NCBI GenBank assembly: GCA_016841765.1
Contig: JAENYN010000016.1
Location: 19,279-83,278 of the forward strand
Reading direction: 5' to 3'
Source of the DNA: Guptibacillus hwajinpoensis
GTDB lineage: Bacteria > Bacillota > Bacilli > Bacillales > Bacillaceae_O
DNA: 64,000 nt
Shown here: positions 10,601 through 18,009 of the stretch, piece after piece
Layout of the letters: each line of letters starts with the position of its first letter
How positions within the stretch are numbered: position 1 is the stretch's first letter
Notes under the pieces: model-generated
What the model was told of the DNA's origin: nothing
Database searches by the model: none
What the model saw: the letters and a program-made list of their open reading frames with translations, nothing else
Made by a program: the position numbers and the translations under genes

Positions 10601-11231
10601 CCGTGATTGCAGCAGTCACTGCCGCAGTCCCGCTCGCCAGCGCGGTGACGTTGCCGTTACCATCCACAGCGGCAACCCCCTGATTACTGCTTGTCCAGCT
10701 TACAGCCTGGTTTGAGGCATTGGCCGGCACGATGCTGGCCGTGATTTTTTCTTGCTGTCCTTTCATTAAGCTCACAGCACTTTTATCTATGTTAATACCG
10801 GTTATCCCTATGCGTTCCACTTTTTTATAAAGGAGTGTTCCGGATTTTTGAAAATTGCCCTGCGCCTGTTTCAGATCGATTGTCAGTGGAGCCGGACCTT
10901 CATAACCTGATATGCTGCTTCCCGTTATCGTGACTGACCCTCCAGGAGGAACTTGTTTAAAAACAATTTGGTGGTTTACTGTTTCCCCCGCCATGGTAAC
11001 CGGGGGCTCACCTTCCTCAGCTTTCTTGGTGAGCGTTATGTGTGCTTGCGTTCCAGAATCCAATCCTTCAGCGGTGACTGTAATCGTGTATGTTTTTTCC
11101 CCGCCCGACTCGTTACTGCCGCTGTTCCCCCCTGCTGCCATTGCCGTTGCCGCCAGCCCATTCACAATAGTAAGGAGAAAAATAGACAGCAATACGATAA
11201 CCTTCTTGATTCTTTTACCAAGTCTTTTCAC
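7659..11231 (-). CDS. Large secreted Ig-like (Big_2) repeat protein, frameshifted C-terminus
   Basis: A 1190-residue exported protein. A signal peptide occupies residues 1-33. A Big_2 domain (ITGINIDKSAVSLMKG... VTALASGTAAVTA) lies near 140-225, with a Big_4-like segment after it. Two copies of a module of about 340 residues follow (about 305-650 and 655-1010), each ending with TPKEVLKIGGYILL and HIER. An acidic Gly/Pro/Ser linker leads to a short C-terminal domain. After KIPSS the frame meets TGA, but another frame continues FDDKDAVITLFFLTLRNG and ends at KK-stop, suggesting a one-base loss at TTTT. The GTG start has GGAGGG eight bases upstream. No LPXTG or SLH motif is seen, so surface attachment is unclear. 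Confidence 0.75.
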   Translation of the reverse strand: MKRLGKRIKKVIVLLSIFLLTIVNGLAATAMAAGGNSGSNESGGEKTYTITVTAEGLDSGTQAHITLTKKAEEGEPPVTMAGETVNHQIVFKQVPPGGSVTITGSSISGYEGPAPLTIDLKQAQGNFQKSGTLLYKKVERIGITGINIDKSAVSLMKGQQEKITASIVPANASNQAVSWTSSNQGVAAVDGNGNVTALASGTAAVTAAITDGSQTFTATASITVKEITSFQPLGTITAQTGEVITLPAEVTAVLNDGSTLQVPVSWDGTNGKTVFKEPGTETLTGTVTGTDEKPQLTIEVTGSSAIEVETVVLDANTQSLFIGETKTLSITEYTPEGASLQALVWKSSSQAVSVQKTDDPTVVELTGVLAEEAVVTVEKLDGTPLAQCLVTVAADPAVTDPAYIVATTEDSAEAVDQFEDKESVFIRAYGMPEGTYHVKVEQKGSAPLLGDGTVNITFNEQGEAIFNLYDVTKFTETVKYSKSYFVSMSQDPAYPSGDDENGIPKTFHDNFKIGSPIPTGTIGVNMVVEENGQILPLDPELKGMDVILGREIKDKTAAETQLEDYLNPLYDGTDATSKYSDEAKLIGEVQADGGVVWGTPKEVLKIGGYILLIELPDGYSSNLDQVNPDSEDGELLKEVHIERDGNVYRQIVLKKTAVDDGGDGPAVELMPSHLSVYVGGTANLSIVDFFPNDLDLATLEWESSHPEIANVTVTEDPSVAVIEGIAAGYASITVKSSDGDPLASCYVSVAADPSVVDPFRIVATTEDSEEPVDQFLSKEDVYIRGYNLPPGDYHVKVEQSGSNPLLGSGMFKVEEGQDLVGFNLFELTGFKDTSNFSKSYVVYMSQDPDYPMGDDENGIPKTFQDNFKIGSPIPTGYINVDVAQLRGGVIGPVDSVIVGMDVILGREIKDKTALETVYQDYLNPLYINELATPNIPKYLDEAKLIGHIEPDGSIKWDTPKEVLKIGGYILLVELPEGFISNLDMLNPDSDDGELLKEIHIERNTVIEREIIIQNISYTGPGNSPVEEDPDDGDSGGAPVEDGEDNSDGSSGDDSQNDGNPEDNGGVVPGEGSPDDPSVPPSEGGKDQPGPLDPAPGKADSETAHPKSKTVVTRPAVKNGKAAIPDSAVESLADKGDFEIHVKDTGEKSTVDVVLTEKQIRLLKAKKAAVTIVRGSINMKIPSSILMIRMR

Positions 11232-11702
11232 CCTTGAGCCCTCCTACTTATTCAATTTCAGCCGGGACGCCTGTTCACTCTTGTCATCATCGTTTCTGCA
11301 TTCCTCCTTTACTGGAAAAAATAAAATCTGTTCATTAAAAAGAACAACCTTTAATTTTATTATACTACCATCCTGTAAAAAACGGTGAAAACACCAGATG
11401 TTTTTGTTCTCTAACGAGAACACTTTATTATGTAGAAATAGTGTTGAAACAGAAAAGTTCTGATGAAATCTGCCCAGCTTCATCAAATATAAAAAAAAGA
11501 GGTTGATTCTATACAACCACTCTTAACCGAAACCGAGAACCACCATCAATATACAAATAATGTTATAATTTATTACTATCTGTACATGCACGTGTTTATC
11601 GAATTTTTTACAAACGTAGTTAGACTGAAAGAAAACAGTTGAAGGCTATTAGTAGACTGCAAAAAAATATACTATCCTATAAGGCAAGAAAGGAACTTAA
11701 CA
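11232..11702. other. Divergent intergenic region with operator-like palindrome
   Basis: About 470 bases between the Ig-like gene (leftward) and the DUF454 gene (rightward). On the minus strand a TATAAT sits in GTAGTATAATAAA near 11362. TATAAT at 11564-11569 could serve the rightward gene. A hairpin AAGAGGTTG/CAACCACTCTT lies near 11499-11525. No convincing gene. Confidence 0.4.
11405..11422. promoter_or_regulatory. Perfect 7-bp-arm palindrome, possible operator
   Basis: TGTTCTCTAACGAGAACA: arms TGTTCTC/GAGAACA around TAAC. It lies upstream of the candidate promoter of the Ig-like protein. The cognate regulator is unknown. Confidence 0.35.
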
Positions 11703-12095
11703 ATGAAGCCCTCCTCACGTTTAGCGATAAAAAAGTATCTTTTCATTCTTCTCGGGTCACTGGCCCTTGCACTCGGTATTCTTGGTCTCGTTCTGCCTTT
11801 ACTGCCTACAACGCCACTCTTACTTCTGGCGGCCTTCTTTTATGTAAGGAGTTCAAAAAAGCTATATAACTGGTTAATCAATCACAGGGTTTTCGGCCCC
11901 TATATCTATGACTATATTAAGTACCGCGCCATAAAAAAGAATGCTAAAATCAGTTCCATTCTCTTTCTGTGGCTGACACTTTTCCTGTCCATGTGGCTTG
12001 TGTCAAAAGCCATTGTCACGGTTATTCTTTTTGCGGTAGGGGTTGGCGTGAGCCTTTATTTGCTGTCGCTGAAAAATAGCGAAGAAGGTGCCTGA
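11703..12095 (+). CDS. DUF454 (YbaN-like) inner membrane protein
   Basis: A 130-residue membrane protein with hydrophobic segments at about 11-50 and 78-120 and the family stretch GILGLVLPLLPTTPLLLLAAF. Function of DUF454 is unknown. AAAGGAA precedes ATG 11703. The last three codons, GGT GCC TGA, lie inside palindrome copy 4, so the protein ends Gly-Ala-stop with sequence contributed by the repeat. The original C-terminus has probably been replaced or shortened. Confidence 0.8.
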   Translation: MKPSSRLAIKKYLFILLGSLALALGILGLVLPLLPTTPLLLLAAFFYVRSSKKLYNWLINHRVFGPYIYDYIKYRAIKKNAKISSILFLWLTLFLSMWLVSKAIVTVILFAVGVGVSLYLLSLKNSEEGA

Positions 12096-12130
12096 CCCCC
12101 GGCGCTTTAACGCGCCGGGGGTCAGGCACC
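12087..12130. repeat. 44-bp GGTGCC palindrome, copy 4 (supplies a stop codon)
   Basis: Loop TTTAAC. Its first nine bases GGTGCCTGA are the last codons and stop of the DUF454 gene. A T6 run follows the right arm, so it would work as an intrinsic terminator. GGCA recurs six bases further on. Confidence 0.95.
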
Positions 12131-12166
12131 TTTTTTGGCATTTTTTGCCCAATTTCAAAAAAACGC

Positions 12167-12195
12167 TTGTAAAACGACACTAATGTCGTTATAAT
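12167..12195 (+). promoter_or_regulatory. Sigma-A promoter of the MFS-tetR operon
   Basis: TTGTAA (12167-12172), 17-nt spacer, TATAAT (12190-12195). The spacer is filled by operator O1. Confidence 0.85.
12174..12189. promoter_or_regulatory. Operator O1 of the MFS-tetR operon
   Basis: ACGACACTAATGTCGT, 6-bp perfect arms around CTAA, exactly between -35 and -10. A second copy starts 26 bp downstream. Likely binding site of the TetR protein encoded in the same operon. Confidence 0.8.
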
Positions 12196-12199
12196 AAAA

Positions 12200-12215
12200 A
12201 TGACACTAATGTCGT
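12200..12215. promoter_or_regulatory. Operator O2 of the MFS-tetR operon
   Basis: ATGACACTAATGTCGT, one base different from O1, just downstream of the -10 and overlapping the expected transcription start. Confidence 0.75.
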
Positions 12216-12237
12216 TTTAATAAATGGAGGGATTAAA

Positions 12238-13515
12238 ATGGAGGCACGGTTGGGACGAAATAAAGGGTTTTTGACGTTGATGGCCGCCCAGTTGATTTCA
12301 GGTCTTGGTGACTGGCTTAGTATTGTGGCGGTGATCACGCTTGTCGGATTGAAATGGAATGCAACACCGCTGGAAGTTTCTTTTATCATTTTGTCCCTGG
12401 CCGTGCCGATGGCATTGCTCGGCCCATTCACCGGAACGATTGCTGACCGGTTCAACCGGAAAGCACTTATGGTTGTTTCCGATCTGGTAAGAGCCGTGTT
12501 GATCCTCATTCTGGCAACAGCAACTTCCATCTATACCGTCTATATATGTCTATTTGCGACAGGGCTGCTTTCGGCCGTCTTTATCCCGGCGAAAAATGGA
12601 AAATTAAAAGAAGTGGTTGCCGATGGGAACATGAAAAGCGCGATGTCCATCACCTCCATGATTGATTCCGGCACTAAAATCGCCGGACCCCTGCTGAGCG
12701 GGATTCTGGTCGCCTCATTCGGGACAAAGCTTGTTTTTTACATCGACTCAGCGACTTTCATCATTTCTGCACTCCTCATCTTTTTGTTGCCGAAGGCTGC
12801 CAATGCTCTAACCCAACAGCCTCAACCCGCTGTTGATCAGGAAAAGGCGTCTTTCAAAGAAGACTTTTTGGAAGGGATGGTTTTCATTAAAGGAAACCCG
12901 TATTTGTTAACCGGTATGACAGTGCTCGGAATCAGCCTGTTGATTCTGCAGCTTTCCGACTCACAGTTCATCGTGCTGATCCGCCAGTTGACAGACGCTT
13001 CCCCTGATTTATTCGGGATGCTTGTGACCGGGTCCGGACTCGGAATGTTTCTCGCCGGCTTGTTACTGGCCAAAAAAACAGAGTATAACGCTTTGCTGCT
13101 GATGGTTCTGGGTGTTTGTGCGGTCGGTGTGAGCTTTGGTATGATGGCAATATTGACAGCTGCCGATCTCCCTTTTTCAATCATCTGGGGGCCGGCTCTC
13201 GGATTTGTCGCCGGGTTTGCCGCCAGCCTGGTTTTCATTCCGTTTCAGGCAGCGGTACAAACCGATACACCAGTCCATATGACAGGGAGAGTTTTCGGGG
13301 TAATCAACAGTGTGACAACGACAGCCACCATTATCGGCCCGTTGCTTGGCGGATGGCTTGCCACTGTTATCGGCATTATCCCGACATTCATTATCACTGC
13401 CTCCCTTTTAGTGGCAATGTCTTTCATTGTATTTTTACTCAGAGGCAAAATTGAACGGGGGAATGAACATGTCTCCGAAAGTCAGCCAGGAGCACAAGGA
13501 ACAGCGTCGAGCTAA
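12238..13515 (+). CDS. MFS drug-efflux-type transporter
   Basis: A 425-residue major facilitator with about 12 membrane helices. QLISGLGDWLS near the N-terminus and GTIADRFNRKALMVVSDL between helices 2 and 3 are typical of the MFS_3/MefA-like exporters of macrolides and other drugs. It probably expels a toxic compound sensed by the downstream TetR regulator; the substrate is unknown. GGAGGG lies five bases before ATG 12238. The gene is first in a two-gene operon under a promoter covered by two operators, and its 3' end overlaps tetR by 47 bases. Confidence 0.85.
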   Translation: MEARLGRNKGFLTLMAAQLISGLGDWLSIVAVITLVGLKWNATPLEVSFIILSLAVPMALLGPFTGTIADRFNRKALMVVSDLVRAVLILILATATSIYTVYICLFATGLLSAVFIPAKNGKLKEVVADGNMKSAMSITSMIDSGTKIAGPLLSGILVASFGTKLVFYIDSATFIISALLIFLLPKAANALTQQPQPAVDQEKASFKEDFLEGMVFIKGNPYLLTGMTVLGISLLILQLSDSQFIVLIRQLTDASPDLFGMLVTGSGLGMFLAGLLLAKKTEYNALLLMVLGVCAVGVSFGMMAILTAADLPFSIIWGPALGFVAGFAASLVFIPFQAAVQTDTPVHMTGRVFGVINSVTTTATIIGPLLGGWLATVIGIIPTFIITASLLVAMSFIVFLLRGKIERGNEHVSESQPGAQGTASS

Positions 13516-14086
13516 TATATTGGAAGCCGCAAAAGAGGTATTCATTGAACACGGCTACGAACGGGCTACGATGAAGCACATCATGGATGCAGCCGCTGTG
13601 AGCCGCGGCGGCCTTTATCAATATTTTTCAAATAAGGAAGATGTATACGAAGCGATTCTCGAAGAATCGCTGTCAAAATCCGCAAAGAGCATGGAGTCTT
13701 TATTGAAAAATGAGGTTTCTTCCTATTGGGATTTATTACGGCAAAGCATCTTTGGCGAAAGCGGCGAACCCGATGATGAAATGGATCCGATGGCTCCGTC
13801 CAATCTGGAATTTTTCGTAACCGGCCGGAACGATAAGCGCCGGCGTGAATACGGCAGAGTCCGCTACATTGATGGAATGAAAATTTACAAGGATATCATC
13901 GAGCAGGGGCAAAAAAGCGGGGAATTCAGCACCAGGTTTGACAGTGAAATCCTGGCCCGGTCAATCATCTCCTCCATCGACGGCCTCGCCCTCGACCACA
14001 CGATCCTGCCGAAAGAGGATATCAAGCTGAAGGAGCAATCGGAACTGTTAGTGGAGTATTTGCGGATGGCTCTTGATGTAAAATGA
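13469..14086 (+). CDS. TetR family transcriptional repressor
   Basis: A 205-residue regulator. The N-terminal helix-turn-helix (about 10-55: NILEAAKEVFIEHGYERATMKHIMDAA...GGLYQYFSNKEDVY) is a clear TetR_N domain. The C-terminal part is a helical ligand-binding domain that resembles the B. subtilis YfiR type. ATG 13469 is preferred over ATG 13463 because ACGGGGG lies at the better distance. The gene overlaps the MFS gene, so the two are probably translationally coupled. It most likely represses its own operon through O1 and O2 and is released by a substrate of the pump. Confidence 0.85.
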   Translation: MSPKVSQEHKEQRRANILEAAKEVFIEHGYERATMKHIMDAAAVSRGGLYQYFSNKEDVYEAILEESLSKSAKSMESLLKNEVSSYWDLLRQSIFGESGEPDDEMDPMAPSNLEFFVTGRNDKRRREYGRVRYIDGMKIYKDIIEQGQKSGEFSTRFDSEILARSIISSIDGLALDHTILPKEDIKLKEQSELLVEYLRMALDVK

Positions 14087-14092
14087 GAATAA

Positions 14093-14136
14093 GGTGCCTG
14101 ACCCCCGGCGCGTTAACGCACCGGGGGTCAGGCACC
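14093..14136. repeat. 44-bp GGTGCC palindrome, copy 5
   Basis: Loop GTTAAC; right arm begins GCACCGGGGG. Between convergent tetR and csp genes, six bases after the tetR stop. TTTTATG follows. Confidence 0.95.
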
Positions 14137-14161
14137 TTTTATGACCATACTAAAAGCCATC

Positions 14162-14195
14162 AAAAAAAGGGCTCTGCAAAAGAGCCCTATTTTTT
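14162..14195 (-). terminator. Terminator of the cold shock gene
   Basis: AGGGCTCT/AGAGCCCT hairpin flanked by A7 and T6, working on both strands. Confidence 0.85.
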
Positions 14196-14200
14196 AGCAA

Positions 14201-14401
14201 TTAAAACTTGTTTACGTTTGTAGCTTGTGGTCCGCGCTGGCCTTGTTCAGTCTCGAATGTTACTTTTTGGCCTTCGTCCAAAGATTTGAATCCTTCGCCC
14301 TGGATAGCTGAGAAATGAACAAATACGTCGTCTCCACCTTCAACTTCGATGAAGCCGAATCCTTTTTCTGCGTTGAACCATTTTACTGTACCTTCTTGCA
14401 T
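14201..14401 (-). CDS. Cold shock protein (CspA/CspB family)
   Basis: A 66-residue OB-fold nucleic-acid-binding protein. RNP1 KGFGFI (about residues 13-18) and RNP2 VFVHF (about 26-30) are intact, and length and ends ([14 protein letters not shown]) match Bacillus CspB/CspC/CspD. It binds single-stranded RNA/DNA and acts as an RNA chaperone in cold or fast growth. GGAGG lies before ATG 14401, preceded by a leader of more than 150 bases, as is common for csp genes. Confidence 0.95.
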   Translation of the reverse strand: MQEGTVKWFNAEKGFGFIEVEGGDDVFVHFSAIQGEGFKSLDEGQKVTFETEQGQRGPQATNVNKF

Positions 14402-14625
14402 GTTGTTTCCTCCTGTGTGGATACGATGTCCACGTTTTATTACTATTGTTGCTCAATAAGTTATCTTGGCGAAGCCTTCAATCTTATGCTGCCTAACAGA
14501 CTGAACAAAAATAAGTTCTTACTAACAATAACAGATACGATTACAGAAAGCAAATCTATTTGTAAAAAAATTCCTCGATTCCGCATTATTCCGCCTTTTG
14601 AACCATAGGCAATCAGGCTGCCTTC

Positions 14626-14859
14626 CTATAGTTCTGCCAGTTTTTCCCCATAACGCTGTTCATTGAACGGCTCCTGGTTCTTCATGAGGCTGCTCATTTC
14701 TTCCACTAAAACTGCTGCAATCATCTTCTTGGCCCGTTCTTCGGTATATCCGAGTTCCAACAGCCTGTCATATGTTTCCTTGGTACACATCGGTTCCTCA
14801 GTGTTTAATTGGTTCTCAACAATTTCAATCAATTTATCCATCATCTTCTGGTTTGCCAT
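14626..14859 (-). CDS. Small conserved protein of unknown function
   Basis: A 77-residue, charged, helical protein (MANQKMMDKLIEIVENQL... FNEQRYGEKLAEL). Similar short helical proteins occur in Bacillaceae, but no domain name can be given. AAGGAGA seven bases before ATG 14859 fixes the start; the longer open frame would run back into a repeat. Downstream of the next gene upstream (14934-15611) and separated from it by a degenerate palindrome. Confidence 0.7.
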   Translation of the reverse strand: MANQKMMDKLIEIVENQLNTEEPMCTKETYDRLLELGYTEERAKKMIAAVLVEEMSSLMKNQEPFNEQRYGEKLAEL

Positions 14860-14883
14860 TTTATCCGTCTCCTTCTGTTCAAA

Positions 14884-14930
14884 AGTGCCTGGCCCCATTT
14901 TAACACTTTACCGCGCCGGGGGTCAGGCAC
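14884..14930. repeat. Degenerate GGTGCC palindrome, copy 6
   Basis: Right arm CGCGCCGGGGGTCAGGCAC is intact; the left arm is eroded to AGTGCCTGGCCCC and the loop enlarged. It lies four bases 3' of the upstream gene's stop. Confidence 0.8.
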
Positions 14931-14933
14931 GAC

Positions 14934-15611
14934 CTACGCAAAATCTGCCCGAAAATAAACTTTAACTTCATTTATGTCTACATTGTATTCCCTCAAAAGT
15001 TTTATGATCAAGTTTCGGATACTGTTGCTGCTCAGGTTCGATTCCACAAACAACCCTTCGTGCACCTGCAGCGGATCGGCCAACCCGGCACTATTCGACG
15101 ATAAATACTTTCTTTTTCTTCCCTTCATTTTGTCCATCCGCATCACTTCCCTGAACTTCTCTTCGTCCTGCTTGATCAGCTGTTCAATTGTTTTGCGGAG
15201 CATTTCCATCCATGTCTTCACTTCCAGCGGTCCACTTCCTCCGATTCTGAAACCGGCAGGCCGCTTATGCGTAAAATCTTCATACAGCGTATGCTCCACG
15301 TTAGGATCAGTAAAGTAGGCTTCCTCATCCACTTCCATTTCAGTGGTATGACCATTTTCCGGCTCCTCTATATCAAGTTCATCCGCAACACCCTCCAGCA
15401 GCTGCTCATATTTGTAAATCGCCATCGCAATCTTGTTGTACGCTTCCCTCGTTTCAAAATCACGATTAAGGAACGCTTCATTTATATGATCGTTCACTTC
15501 ATTCATCGTCCTGCTGATCGTTTCATTCAGCAGCTCAAGACTTTCCGACAGATCCTCCGCCCTGCCGGGAAAATCATGCTTGATTGCCGCAATAATATCA
15601 CGCAATTCCAT
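14934..15611 (-). CDS. Conserved hypothetical protein, 225 aa
   Basis: Not recognised. The N-terminal third (MELRDIIAAIKHDFP... YNKIAMAIYKYEQLLEGV) is helical and could form a coiled coil. An acidic linker leads to a basic C-terminal part (about 115-225) with GFRIGGSGPLEVKTWMEML and a Lys/Arg-rich KMKGRKRKYLSS patch, suggesting nucleic acid contact. ATG 15611 is preferred (GGTGGTGAT upstream) over an ATG seven codons earlier. Both neighbouring minus-strand genes are also of unknown function. Confidence 0.6.
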   Translation of the reverse strand: MELRDIIAAIKHDFPGRAEDLSESLELLNETISRTMNEVNDHINEAFLNRDFETREAYNKIAMAIYKYEQLLEGVADELDIEEPENGHTTEMEVDEEAYFTDPNVEHTLYEDFTHKRPAGFRIGGSGPLEVKTWMEMLRKTIEQLIKQDEEKFREVMRMDKMKGRKRKYLSSNSAGLADPLQVHEGLFVESNLSSNSIRNLIIKLLREYNVDINEVKVYFRADFA

Positions 15612-15816
15612 CTGGATCACCACCCTGCCCATTGTTTACCCGTTTTTACGGTGTCTGTCACTTGTCGGGTTTGTTAGCCGTGTCGTCGTGCCTGTCACTT
15701 GTTGTCGGCCAAGGCCTTTTAACTGATCACATGTCAGCTTTTGTCGATATAATCCAGCAACCCATATCCTGCAACGTGTTAACGCATTGGGATTTAAACG
15801 GAATAAAAACAAACTA

Positions 15817-15845
15817 TTGTCTTTTTACAGAATATTTATTATAAT
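15817..15845 (+). promoter_or_regulatory. Promoter of ilvE
   Basis: TTGTCT (15817-15822), 17-nt spacer, TATAAT (15840-15845), about 50 bases before the gene. No T-box leader fits in this space. Confidence 0.75.
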
Positions 15846-15894
15846 GGGAAAATCTATAATTGGAAAATCAGCATGAATGAAGAGGGGTATTAAT

Positions 15895-16977
15895 GTGGGC
15901 GAACAAGTGACTTTTTATCAAAGGGAAGACCTTAAGGAAAAACCAGAAGCGCATTCATTGGGATTCGGGAAGCATTTCACTGACCATATGTTTGTGATGG
16001 ATTACCACGCGGACCTGGGATGGCATGATGCCAGAATTGTCCCTTATGAGCCTCTGACCATCGATCCGTCGTCAATGGCTTTGCATTACGGCCAGGCCAT
16101 TTTTGAAGGATTGAAAGCATATAAGACGCCGGATGGTGAAATCCAGCTCTTCCGGCCGGAAAAAAACATGAAACGATTCAACGAGTCATGCAGCCGTATG
16201 TGCATTCCTGCAATCGATGAGGAATTTCTGCTGAAAGCAATCAAACAGCTGATTATTACTGATAAAGAGTGGGTTCCGGACGGAGAAGGAACCTCCCTGT
16301 ACATCCGCCCGTTCATTTTTGCCACTGAGCCGTTCCTCGGTGTCCGGTCTGCCAAGCAATACAAGCTGCTTGTCATCCTGTCGCCGGTCGGCGCTTATTA
16401 CGGAGATCAACTGAGCCCGGTGAAAATTTATGTGGAAGAACAGTATGTCAGGGCCGTTCCCGGCGGCGTCGGACACGTCAAAACATCCGGAAACTATGCC
16501 GCAAGCCTGAAAGCACAAGAGGAAGCGGAAGCAAGAGGCTACGCACAGATCCTCTGGCTTGATGCAAAAGAAAACCGTTACGTCGAAGAAGTCGGCAGCA
16601 TGAACATGTTCTTTAAAATAAACGGTGAAGTCGTCACGCCAAAATTGAACGGCAGCATTTTGGAAGGTGTTACCCGGGATTCAGTCATTCAGATGCTGAA
16701 GCACTGGAATATCCCCGTACGGGAAACTAAAATCACGATTGACGAAGTGTATGAAGCCCATGCGCGCGGAGAACTTGAAGAAGCTTTCGGCGCCGGAACG
16801 GCAGCGGTCATCGCACCTGTCGGCCAACTCAGCTGGCGCGACAATCCGATCACGATTAACGATGGGAAAATCGGCAGCCTTTCCCAGCGCCTCTATGATG
16901 CCATCACCGGCATCCAGCTGGGCAAAGAACAAGACGTCTTCGGCTGGACACAGAAAGTTGCAGCTGTGAAAGTCTGA
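15895..16977 (+). CDS. ilvE: Branched-chain amino acid aminotransferase
   Basis: A 360-residue PLP class IV aminotransferase that interconverts branched-chain 2-oxo acids and Val/Leu/Ile with glutamate. LGFGKHFTDHMFVMDY, ALHYGQAIFEGLKAY, GHVKTSGNYAAS (catalytic Lys) and GTAAVIAPVG are all typical of IlvE/YbgE/YwaA. GTG 15895 is taken as start: AGAGGGG lies seven bases before it, whereas the in-frame ATG at 15877 has no site. It stands alone, followed by a strong terminator; no ilv biosynthetic genes are adjacent. Confidence 0.92.
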   Translation: MGEQVTFYQREDLKEKPEAHSLGFGKHFTDHMFVMDYHADLGWHDARIVPYEPLTIDPSSMALHYGQAIFEGLKAYKTPDGEIQLFRPEKNMKRFNESCSRMCIPAIDEEFLLKAIKQLIITDKEWVPDGEGTSLYIRPFIFATEPFLGVRSAKQYKLLVILSPVGAYYGDQLSPVKIYVEEQYVRAVPGGVGHVKTSGNYAASLKAQEEAEARGYAQILWLDAKENRYVEEVGSMNMFFKINGEVVTPKLNGSILEGVTRDSVIQMLKHWNIPVRETKITIDEVYEAHARGELEEAFGAGTAAVIAPVGQLSWRDNPITINDGKIGSLSQRLYDAITGIQLGKEQDVFGWTQKVAAVKV

Positions 16978-17011
16978 TAGACGGCATGTATCTGTGTTTG
17001 TTGAAAAGCGG

Positions 17012-17058
17012 CGCCCGTCCTTTACCATTTCAGCGGTAAAGGACGGGCGTTTTTTTTA
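17012..17058 (+). terminator. Terminator of ilvE
   Basis: CGCCCGTCCTTTACC / GGTAAAGGACGGGCG hairpin followed by eight T. Confidence 0.9.
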
Positions 17059-17293
17059 TGAAACCAAACTGAACCCCTGGCCCCGGTACGTAAAATTTGA
17101 AAATGTATCCAGCCTTTTCTATACTTATTATTATAAAGTAAAAATTTTAAAGAGCTTTTGGACTTTTACATACTTATGCAAAGCTGCTTTTTGCCCTTCG
17201 CATGCAGAAATGAGTTTCTGAGAACATCTGGTTTTAGAGGAACCGCCTTTATTGGCTTCCAATATTAAATAACTTAAAATGGAGGTATTTTGG

Positions 17294-17854
17294 ATGTATG
17301 ATATCGCAATTATTGGAGCAGGTCCTGCCGGAGCGAGTGCCGCATTGTTTGCCGGAAGAGCCGGCAAGAAAACGATTGTTTTCGACCATGGGAAAGGCAT
17401 GACTCAGCGTGCCTGGGTCGAAAATCATTATGGTGTGGCTGAAATCACCGGGCCGGATCTCGTAGAAACCGGTAAAAAGCAAGCAACAAAAGCCGGTGCC
17501 GAAATTGTTGAAGAAGCCGTCGTAAATGTAAGCTCAGCAGATGGAGGCTTTAACGTCAAAACGGAAAACAATGAATACCAGGCAAAACATGTCCTGTTTG
17601 CAACCGGCGTCATGACGGATGTTGCCGAAAAAGCCGGTGTGAACTTAACAGATGGAACCGAGCCAAGAATCAAAACCATCATTGATACAGACAAACACGG
17701 CCATACAAATGTGGACGGCATCTGGGCAGCCGGTACCGTCGCTGGTGTGAGCGTACATACAATCGTGACTGCCGGAAACGGTGCGGAGGTAGCGATCAAC
17801 ATCATCAGCGACTTGAACGGCGAGCGTTACGTTGACCATGATATATTGAAATAA
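17294..17854 (+). CDS. Half-length thioredoxin-reductase-like flavoprotein
   Basis: A 186-residue FAD-binding protein. IIGAGPAGASAALFAGRAG at residues 6-24 is the ADP-binding fold of FAD, and DGIWAAGTVAG near 145 is the second FAD contact of the TrxB family. At about 60% of TrxB length it lacks the NADPH domain and the CxxC redox pair, so it cannot be a classical thioredoxin reductase. Short single-domain proteins like this are known in Bacillaceae, but their partner and reaction are unclear. GGAGG lies eight bases before ATG 17294. Followed by a palindrome and a terminator. Confidence 0.8.
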   Translation: MYDIAIIGAGPAGASAALFAGRAGKKTIVFDHGKGMTQRAWVENHYGVAEITGPDLVETGKKQATKAGAEIVEEAVVNVSSADGGFNVKTENNEYQAKHVLFATGVMTDVAEKAGVNLTDGTEPRIKTIIDTDKHGHTNVDGIWAAGTVAGVSVHTIVTAGNGAEVAINIISDLNGERYVDHDILK

Positions 17855-17880
17855 TGAACCATCATTTTTCCTATCTTAAT

Positions 17881-17900
17881 TGCCTGGCAATTGCCAGGCA
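17881..17900. other. Perfect 20-bp palindrome
   Basis: TGCCTGGCAATTGCCAGGCA, no loop. The arm GCCTGGCAA/TTGCCAGGC also forms the terminator at 29.1 kb, so it may be a terminator relative without a T-run. Confidence 0.5.
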
Positions 17901-17915
17901 ATTCCCTCGCACACC

Positions 17916-17965
17916 AAACCGCCTGCCTTTCCCGATTAAAGGGCCAAAGGCAGGCGGTTTTTTTG
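17916..17965. terminator. Bidirectional terminator between flavoprotein and hsdS
   Basis: AAACCGCCTGCCTTT / AAAGGCAGGCGGTTTTTTT hairpin. Confidence 0.9.
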
Positions 17966-18009
17966 AAACAAGATTATTCGGGAGGGACAGGCATCTACCA
18001 TCACTTCCG

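Noticed and set aside
11244..11516. A 90-codon minus-strand frame upstream of the Ig-like gene.
   Set aside because: No ribosome site, AT-rich low-complexity residues, and it spans the probable promoter and operator region.
14860..14898. Longer start for the 77-aa protein (beginning MGPGTFEQ).
   Set aside because: It would begin inside a degenerate repeat; AAGGAGA supports ATG 14859.
15612..15816. T-box or attenuator leader of ilvE.
   Set aside because: The promoter lies only about 50 bases before the start, and no T-box sequence or antiterminator was found.
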